DNA from: Bacteroidales bacterium
GTDB lineage: Bacteria; Bacteroidota; Bacteroidia; Bacteroidales; UBA3663
Direction: 5' to 3'
NCBI GenBank assembly: GCA_030526445.1
Contig: JAUNCV010000066.1
Coordinates: 1 to 10,401, forward strand
DNA: 10,401 nucleotides
Below, piece after piece: positions 5,291 through 10,401 of the stretch. The notes beneath the pieces are model-generated. The model saw only the letters and a list, made by a program, of their open reading frames with translations, made no database searches and was not told the DNA's origin. Positions within the stretch are counted from its first letter, which is position 1, and each line of letters begins with the position of its first letter. A program made the translations under genes and the position numbers.

Positions 5291-7456
5291 ATGCGTAAAG
5301 TCTTTTTGATCACACCTCTATTGCTTTTCGGCAACGTCTGGGCACAGGTACAAGATACTATAATGATAGACGATGTCACGGTTTCGGCCCAACGTACCTC
5401 GCTGCACTCCGCTTTCTCGGTCGAAAGCAAGGAGGTGATTGGAGCAAGTGATCTGATCAGAGCGGCTTGCTGTAACCTGGGAGAATCGTTTACCGCCAAC
5501 CCATCGGTCGATGTCTCGTATAGCGATGCCGCTACAGGAGCGCGCCAGATTAAGCTCTTGGGATTGAGCGGAACCTATGTGCAGATGCTGCAAGAAAATG
5601 TACCAGCCTTTCGTAGCGCTGCCTTGCCCTTCGGACTGGGTTATGTGCCAGGCCCATGGATGCAGAGCATTCAGGTAAGCAAAGGTGCCGCATCGGTGCG
5701 CAATGGCTACGAGAGTGTAACCGGCCAGATCAATATCGAGTACAAAAAGCCTCAGGGGCTCGAGGGCTACTACCTGAATGCTTATTATGATACCTACCAG
5801 AAGCTGGATGTGAATGCCGATGCCGAGGTGCATCTGAACGATAATCTGAGCACCGGCCTTCTGGCTCACTTCGAACAGAGCACGCGCGATCATGATGGCA
5901 ATGGCGATGGATTTATGGACATGCCTAAGGTGAAACAGTACAACCTGATGGACCGATGGTGCTGGAAGAGTCGTCACTGGATATCGCAGCTTTCGGTGCG
6001 TGGCCTGCACGAAGAGCGATTGAGTGGTGTGTCAAGTCATAGTCACTCAGATATAGATCTGTCTGGTCATGCCCATGGCGGCCCCTATAAGATTGATCTT
6101 ACCACCAACCGCGTTGAGGGACAATGGAAGAATGCTCTCCTGATGCGCACTGACAAGAACGAATCGCTGGCCCTCATACTGAAGGGTGTGTATCACGAAG
6201 GTGATAACCTGTATGGCGCCGGTGGATATCTTGTGAAACAGAAGAATGCTTACGGCCAACTGCTGTATGAAGCCGACCTGACTCCAGAACACAACCTTTC
6301 GGTAGGTGCATCGTTCAATCATGACTACCTCGACGAATACTTTCAGGCTGGTTCGGCACACTCGGTGACCGAAGCTTGGAGCGACCGACTGATTCGCTTA
6401 CAGAAAACCAAGGAGACAACTGTGGGTGGCTATGCGCAGTACACCTACAAGCCTAATGAATCACTTACCGCCATGGCTGGTGTGCGATACGATTATTCGT
6501 CTGTGTATGGTGGTTTTGTCACTCCTCGCCTGCACCTGAAGTATCATCCCACAGAATGGGTTACACTCCGATTGGCAGCGGGCAAAGGCTACAGATCGCC
6601 ACACCCTATTGCTGACAATTTTACTTTGTTAGCTACAGGGCGTCATCTGAACATTGAGGGCGAAAAACTGGTGATGGCACAGAAGCCTACCCGCATCAAT
6701 CAGGTGATAAATGGTGTGTCAACTATTTCAAAATCAAATTACTACATACAAAAGTTAGACAAGGCGTTCAAGCAAGAGGAGGCTTGGAATGCGGGTGGCT
6801 CGCTGGTCTTTAATATTCCTTTGGGCGACGAGATGCTCTTGCTCAATGCTGACTACTTCTACACCAAGTTCCAGAATCAGGTGGTAGTGGACAGAGATGT
6901 TCCCACACAGATTTATTTCTACAACCTGCCCGAAGGTGGCAAATCCTATAGCAAGGTCTTCCAGGTGGATACTACCTATCCTCTCTTACGTGGCTTGACG
7001 GTAACGGCGGCTTACAGGTATCAGGATGTCAAGGTCTCGGAGTGGGTAGGCAAAACAGATTCCGAAAAGACCAAACATAAAGCTCACGAATTGCGTACGC
7101 CTGTATTGACCTCCAGATACAAGGCGCTGGTTACTGCCAGCTATAAGACCCCTTTGGAGCTCTGGCAGCTGGATGTAACCTATCAGTTAAATGGTCCGGG
7201 CCGCTTGCCCGACAACTTCAATGGCGAATGGGATACACACTTCAAAGCCTTCGGACAGCTCTCGGCTCAGGTGACTCGCGAGTTCCGTAACTTTTCGGTT
7301 TATATAGGTGGCGAAAACCTTACCGGCTTCAAGCAGAAGAATCCTATAATCGGTGCCAGTAATCCCTACGGAGAGACATTTGATGCCACTATGGTATGGG
7401 GTCCTACCGAAGGTGCAATGGGATACGTAGGTTTCCGATTGAACATACAGAAATAG
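5291..7456 (+). CDS. TonB-dependent outer-membrane receptor, probable metal (complex) transporter
   Basis: A 721-residue protein. Signal peptide 1-18 (GNVWA, then QVQ), a TonB-box-like segment IDDVTVSAQR (26-35), a plug domain (about 45-155, with ARQIKLLGLSGTYVQML, SIQVSKGAASVRNGYESVTGQINIEYKKP), then a beta-barrel ending in the aromatic-rich strand MGYVGFRLNIQK. It lacks the N-terminal carboxypeptidase-like domain typical of SusC, and the length fits a CirA/BtuB-type receptor. The barrel has an Asp/Gly-rich loop (DHDGNGDGFMDMP, 200-212, possible calcium site) and a His cluster HSHSDIDLSGHAHGG (250-264), plus Cys60-Cys61 near the plug start. The HMA neighbour and the His cluster point to uptake of a metal or metal complex, copper or zinc being candidates. 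ATG 5291 was chosen because the ATG at 5278 stops after six codons; the A9 run between them is noted separately. Confidence 0.88.
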   Translation: MRKVFLITPLLLFGNVWAQVQDTIMIDDVTVSAQRTSLHSAFSVESKEVIGASDLIRAACCNLGESFTANPSVDVSYSDAATGARQIKLLGLSGTYVQMLQENVPAFRSAALPFGLGYVPGPWMQSIQVSKGAASVRNGYESVTGQINIEYKKPQGLEGYYLNAYYDTYQKLDVNADAEVHLNDNLSTGLLAHFEQSTRDHDGNGDGFMDMPKVKQYNLMDRWCWKSRHWISQLSVRGLHEERLSGVSSHSHSDIDLSGHAHGGPYKIDLTTNRVEGQWKNALLMRTDKNESLALILKGVYHEGDNLYGAGGYLVKQKNAYGQLLYEADLTPEHNLSVGASFNHDYLDEYFQAGSAHSVTEAWSDRLIRLQKTKETTVGGYAQYTYKPNESLTAMAGVRYDYSSVYGGFVTPRLHLKYHPTEWVTLRLAAGKGYRSPHPIADNFTLLATGRHLNIEGEKLVMAQKPTRINQVINGVSTISKSNYYIQKLDKAFKQEEAWNAGGSLVFNIPLGDEMLLLNADYFYTKFQNQVVVDRDVPTQIYFYNLPEGGKSYSKVFQVDTTYPLLRGLTVTAAYRYQDVKVSEWVGKTDSEKTKHKAHELRTPVLTSRYKALVTASYKTPLELWQLDVTYQLNGPGRLPDNFNGEWDTHFKAFGQLSAQVTREFRNFSVYIGGENLTGFKQKNPIIGASNPYGETFDATMVWGPTEGAMGYVGFRLNIQK

Positions 7457-7474
7457 TATAGGTCAAAAAACAAC

Positions 7475-7514
7475 AGTAATGTGGTAGAATGCTCCGGTGT
7501 TCTACCACATTTAT
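7475..7514 (+). terminator. Long hairpin after receptor gene, likely terminator
   Basis: AATGTGGTAGAA (7478-7489) pairs perfectly with TTCTACCACATT (7500-7511). The inner bases TGC...GTG add a C-G and two G-T pairs, leaving a 4-base loop (TCCG). The T-tract after it is weak (ATTTAT). An A-rich stretch (7466-7473) precedes it, so it may also act on the opposite strand or protect mRNA 3' ends rather than terminate strongly. Confidence 0.65.
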
Positions 7515-7542
7515 GGTATATAAGTTGCCATAAAGCTGCGAT

Positions 7543-7572
7543 TTTCCACGTAAAAAAAAGGCCGTATCTTTG
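7543..7572 (+). promoter_or_regulatory. Promoter of the SusC-like gene
   Basis: TATCTTTG at 7565-7572 is a full match to the TAnnTTTG -7 box. At the -33 position only TTT (7543-7545, in ATTTTCC) is present, so this box is weak; an activator may be needed. A TATGGTA copy lies at 7512-7518. Predicted start of transcription is near 7579, about 55 bases before the ATG. Confidence 0.65.
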
Positions 7573-7633
7573 CGCCGACAAAACTAGATGGCTTTTTTTG
7601 AAAAGCAGAAACTAAAAATTAAGGTATTGAATT

Positions 7634-10401
7634 ATGGTATTGAACAAGACAATCAATAAGCAGCTCATTGCCACTGCACTCATTGTAGGCGCAAGTTCTA
7701 TATATAATGATATGTATGCCGATAGTATTTCGGACACCAAACCGGAGGCAAGTGCTGCTGCATCAGACAAGATCAAGGAGACCGCCATACTTGAGGGCAT
7801 AGTAATAGATCATGCCACAGGCGAAGCTGTGATAGGAGCCACTGTATATGACCCAACCTCGCAGCGTGGTGCAATAACTGACATAGATGGTAAGTTTACC
7901 CTTCTGAGCGCCGTTCCAACCAGTCTGAAAATCAGCTTTATGGGCTATGAACCACGCACAATCTTTATCAACAAGGAAAACTCGCGCAAGCCATTGACTG
8001 TTGACCTGACCGAAGAGTCTGCAGCACTCGACGAAGTGGTTGTAGTGGGTTACGGCACGCAGCGCCGCACCCAGCTTACGGGTTCGGTGAGCACTATCAA
8101 GGCACAAGCCCTTGAAACCAACCTCACGCCAACACTTGACCAGGCATTGGGCGGAACCGTAGCGGGCTTGAATATTACGGCATCGAGTGGCCAGCCTGGT
8201 GCTGCCAGCAGTGTTCGAATACGCGGCGGCAATTCGGTCAATGCTTCGAATGAACCTCTCTACGTGATCGATGGTTTCATCTATTTTAAGGATGAGGCTT
8301 CGTCAAAGACAGGTCTGAGTGCTATTGAGTCAAGCCTCTCACCTCTCTCAACCGTCAATCCTGCCGACATTGAGCGCATCGAGGTGCTGAAAGATGTTTC
8401 GGCCACCGCCATCTATGGTTCGCGCGGCGCCAATGGTGTCATTATCGTGACAACCAAAAAGGGTAATCGTGACAAGGCTACCATCTCGTATCGCTACAGT
8501 GCCGGTATAGACAAGGTAAGTAAGAAACTGGACCTGATGAACGCCTCTGAGTTTGCCTTTGTCAACAAGAAATATTTCCTGAATATTGAGGGTTATACCG
8601 ATGAAGAGATCGCAGCATTGGGCGAAGGTACCAACTGGCAAAATGCTATGTTGCGTACTGCCTTCCGCCAGAACCATGAGTTCTCGATATCGGGAGGTTC
8701 AGACAAGGGTCGCTATGCTTTTTCGGCCAACTATACTGACCAGGAGGGCATCATAATCAATTCGGGTTTCGAACGCTACAATTTTCATTTGAATGTGGAA
8801 CGAGAACTGCTCAAGGGCCTGACCTTCAATAGTAATATAACCTTTGGCAAGTCAACACAAGATGGCTTGACCACATCGCAGTCGGTAGCATACAACTCTT
8901 CTCCCTTCTCGGCCGGTATCACCAACTCGTTTGTATATGGCCTGATGGTTCCGCCTACCGTGCCCATCTACAATGCCGATGGCAGTTTCAACTACCACAA
9001 TCCCTATGAGCATGATTACTTTGCCATTGGCGATGTTGCCTCCAACCCAGTGAGCGACCTGAAGAACTCGGTGGCACAAAGCATAAACAATTATTTGCTG
9101 GGCAATGTATCGCTTCGCTACGTATGGAAGGAGTTCACACTGAAAGGTGCCGTGGCCCTCAATCGCGAGAATATCACTCAGAACTACTTTTCGCCCTCAT
9201 ATACCTCGCTGGGTCTTGCCAACAAAGGTATAGGCGGTATCGGCAACAAGAACAACGAAACCTGGCAGCAGGAATATACACTCGACTGGAATCATTCGTT
9301 CGCCGCCTCTGAGATATCGGCTCTGGCAGGCTACACAAGACAGAGCACCAAGAGCAACTTCAACTCAACATTGGTTCGACACTTCACCAACGAGTCGCTC
9401 AAACATTACAATCTGGCCGATGGTGCAGAGATTGATTCGCCCAACAGTGGCCTTACAGAGTCTAATCTCAATTCGCTGATAGCTCGAGTAAACTACACGT
9501 TGAGTGGGCGATATAATGCCACTGCCACCCTGCGAGGCGACCGTTCAAGCCGTTTTGCCAAGGGCAACGAATGGGGATGGTTCCCTTCGCTCGGACTTTC
9601 GTGGAACGTGAGCGAAGAGGCATGGCTCAAGGACAATAAATTGATAAGCAATGCCAAGTTGCGTGCCAGTGCCGGTGTAGTGGGTAACCAGGAGATTGGT
9701 GACTACGAATATGCCAACAGTTTCTCAACAGGTAAGTATGCAGGCAGTTCAAGCTATTCGACTGGCAACCTGGCCAACGATGATCTGCGCTGGGAGACCA
9801 CCGCTTCGTACAATGTAGGTTTTGACCTGGGTCTCTTCGACCAGCGCCTCACCCTTGAGGCCGATGCCTACTATAAGAAGACCTCAGACCTGCTGCTGAT
9901 TGTGCCCAAGGGACTTGGTTCGGTTGCTACCCAGCTCGAGAATGTGGGCAATGTAGAGAATAAAGGTGTTGAGCTGACTCTGAATGGAGAAATCATCAAG
10001 CGCAAAGATCTGCTCTGGACAGCTTCGGGCAACATAGCTTTCAACCACAACGAAGTAACATCGATTGGCAAAGCTGCCGAAATCACTCAGGGTGCACAGA
10101 GTCAGAACATCATTCGTGCAGGCGAAGCTTTGGGAAGTTTCTACGGACTGCTATATACTGGCAAGGATGCTACCGGACAGGCAACTTTTGCCGATATTGA
10201 TGGCAATGGCAAGATTTCGAGCAATGACCGCGTGATTCTTGGCTCCATCCAGCCTAAGTTTACTTATGGTTTCAGCACTGTATTCAACTGGAAAGGATGG
10301 GACGCCTACGCTGGTTTCCAGGGTTCGTATGGCAATAAGATCTATAACTCACTGCGCAGAGTACTGCAGAATCCTACCGCCTCATACAACCTGCTTCGTT
10401 C
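7634..10401 (+). CDS. SusC-family TonB-dependent receptor, 3' end outside window
   Basis: About 922 codons are present without a stop; the family is usually about 950-1100 residues, so only the last barrel strands are missing. Start ATG 7634 follows an in-frame stop at 7628. An unusual signal peptide (hydrophobic LIATALIVGASSI, then MYADS) and a short linker precede a carboxypeptidase-D-regulatory-like domain (about 52-127: LEGIVIDHATGEAVIGATV...TDIDGKFTL...ISFMGYEP). The TonB-box segment is LDEVVVVGYGTQ (132-143). The plug carries the SusC hallmarks LTGSVSTI, SVRIRGGNSVNASNEPLYVIDGF and IERIEVLKDVSATAIYGSRGANGVIIVTTKKG. The barrel includes the common DIDGNGKISSNDR loop (about 10195-10245). 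Such proteins import oligosaccharides, less often peptides, through the outer membrane with a SusD lipoprotein, expected just to the right. No STN domain is seen, so it is not an obvious anti-sigma-linked receptor. Substrate unknown. Confidence 0.93.
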   Translation, partial: MVLNKTINKQLIATALIVGASSIYNDMYADSISDTKPEASAAASDKIKETAILEGIVIDHATGEAVIGATVYDPTSQRGAITDIDGKFTLLSAVPTSLKISFMGYEPRTIFINKENSRKPLTVDLTEESAALDEVVVVGYGTQRRTQLTGSVSTIKAQALETNLTPTLDQALGGTVAGLNITASSGQPGAASSVRIRGGNSVNASNEPLYVIDGFIYFKDEASSKTGLSAIESSLSPLSTVNPADIERIEVLKDVSATAIYGSRGANGVIIVTTKKGNRDKATISYRYSAGIDKVSKKLDLMNASEFAFVNKKYFLNIEGYTDEEIAALGEGTNWQNAMLRTAFRQNHEFSISGGSDKGRYAFSANYTDQEGIIINSGFERYNFHLNVERELLKGLTFNSNITFGKSTQDGLTTSQSVAYNSSPFSAGITNSFVYGLMVPPTVPIYNADGSFNYHNPYEHDYFAIGDVASNPVSDLKNSVAQSINNYLLGNVSLRYVWKEFTLKGAVALNRENITQNYFSPSYTSLGLANKGIGGIGNKNNETWQQEYTLDWNHSFAASEISALAGYTRQSTKSNFNSTLVRHFTNESLKHYNLADGAEIDSPNSGLTESNLNSLIARVNYTLSGRYNATATLRGDRSSRFAKGNEWGWFPSLGLSWNVSEEAWLKDNKLISNAKLRASAGVVGNQEIGDYEYANSFSTGKYAGSSSYSTGNLANDDLRWETTASYNVGFDLGLFDQRLTLEADAYYKKTSDLLLIVPKGLGSVATQLENVGNVENKGVELTLNGEIIKRKDLLWTASGNIAFNHNEVTSIGKAAEITQGAQSQNIIRAGEALGSFYGLLYTGKDATGQATFADIDGNGKISSNDRVILGSIQPKFTYGFSTVFNWKGWDAYAGFQGSYGNKIYNSLRRVLQNPTASYNLLR

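Noticed and set aside
5318..6010. 230-codon open frame on the minus strand
   Set aside because: It is opposite the receptor plug, where the plus-strand protein has clear TonB-receptor motifs; the translation shows no coherent domain.

Overview
The window looks like a chromosomal segment from a gut or oral member of the Bacteroidota, most likely Bacteroidales and Prevotella-like. Evidence for this: SusC-type receptors, Bacteroidota-style lipoproteins whose lipid-anchor Cys is followed by an acidic export signal, a NigD-like lipoprotein, A-rich translation starts without clear Shine-Dalgarno sequences, and promoters of the Bacteroidota type (TTG/TTTG, about 20 bases, then TAnnTTTG). All genes read left to right. 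I found no convincing minus-strand gene, tRNA, rRNA, CRISPR array or insertion sequence.

Bases 1-2839 look like the tail of a glycan-use locus. A surface glycan-binding lipoprotein, cut at its 5' end, has an Ig/TIG part and two related C-terminal modules. An exported serine esterase of the alpha/beta-hydrolase fold follows. The 96-base gap between them holds an 18-pair, G-U-rich RNA hairpin. Bases 2840-3761 are a stand-alone unit: a strong promoter, a NigD-like surface lipoprotein and a textbook terminator.

Bases 3762-4620 carry an orphan LuxR/NarL-type response regulator with its own promoter and a modest terminator. Bases 4621-7511 look like a two-gene metal-handling unit. The first gene encodes an exported, Cys-rich protein with a heavy-metal-associated (HMA) domain (MRCGGC). 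The second encodes a 721-residue TonB-dependent receptor with a His-rich loop. A long hairpin ends this unit. From 7565 a new promoter drives a SusC-family receptor that runs off the right edge, presumably the start of another glycan locus with a SusD partner beyond the window.

The best candidate for something less described is the metal cassette: periplasmic Cys-rich HMA protein plus outer-membrane receptor with a His cluster, next to an orphan regulator. A recurring 7-mer (TATGGTA) upstream of three promoters, including an inverted-repeat pair ahead of the HMA gene, could be a regulator site. Other points worth checking are the A9 tract at the receptor start, the long hairpin before the esterase, and a short overlapping upstream ORF at the SusC start. 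No function here is proven beyond family-level recognition.
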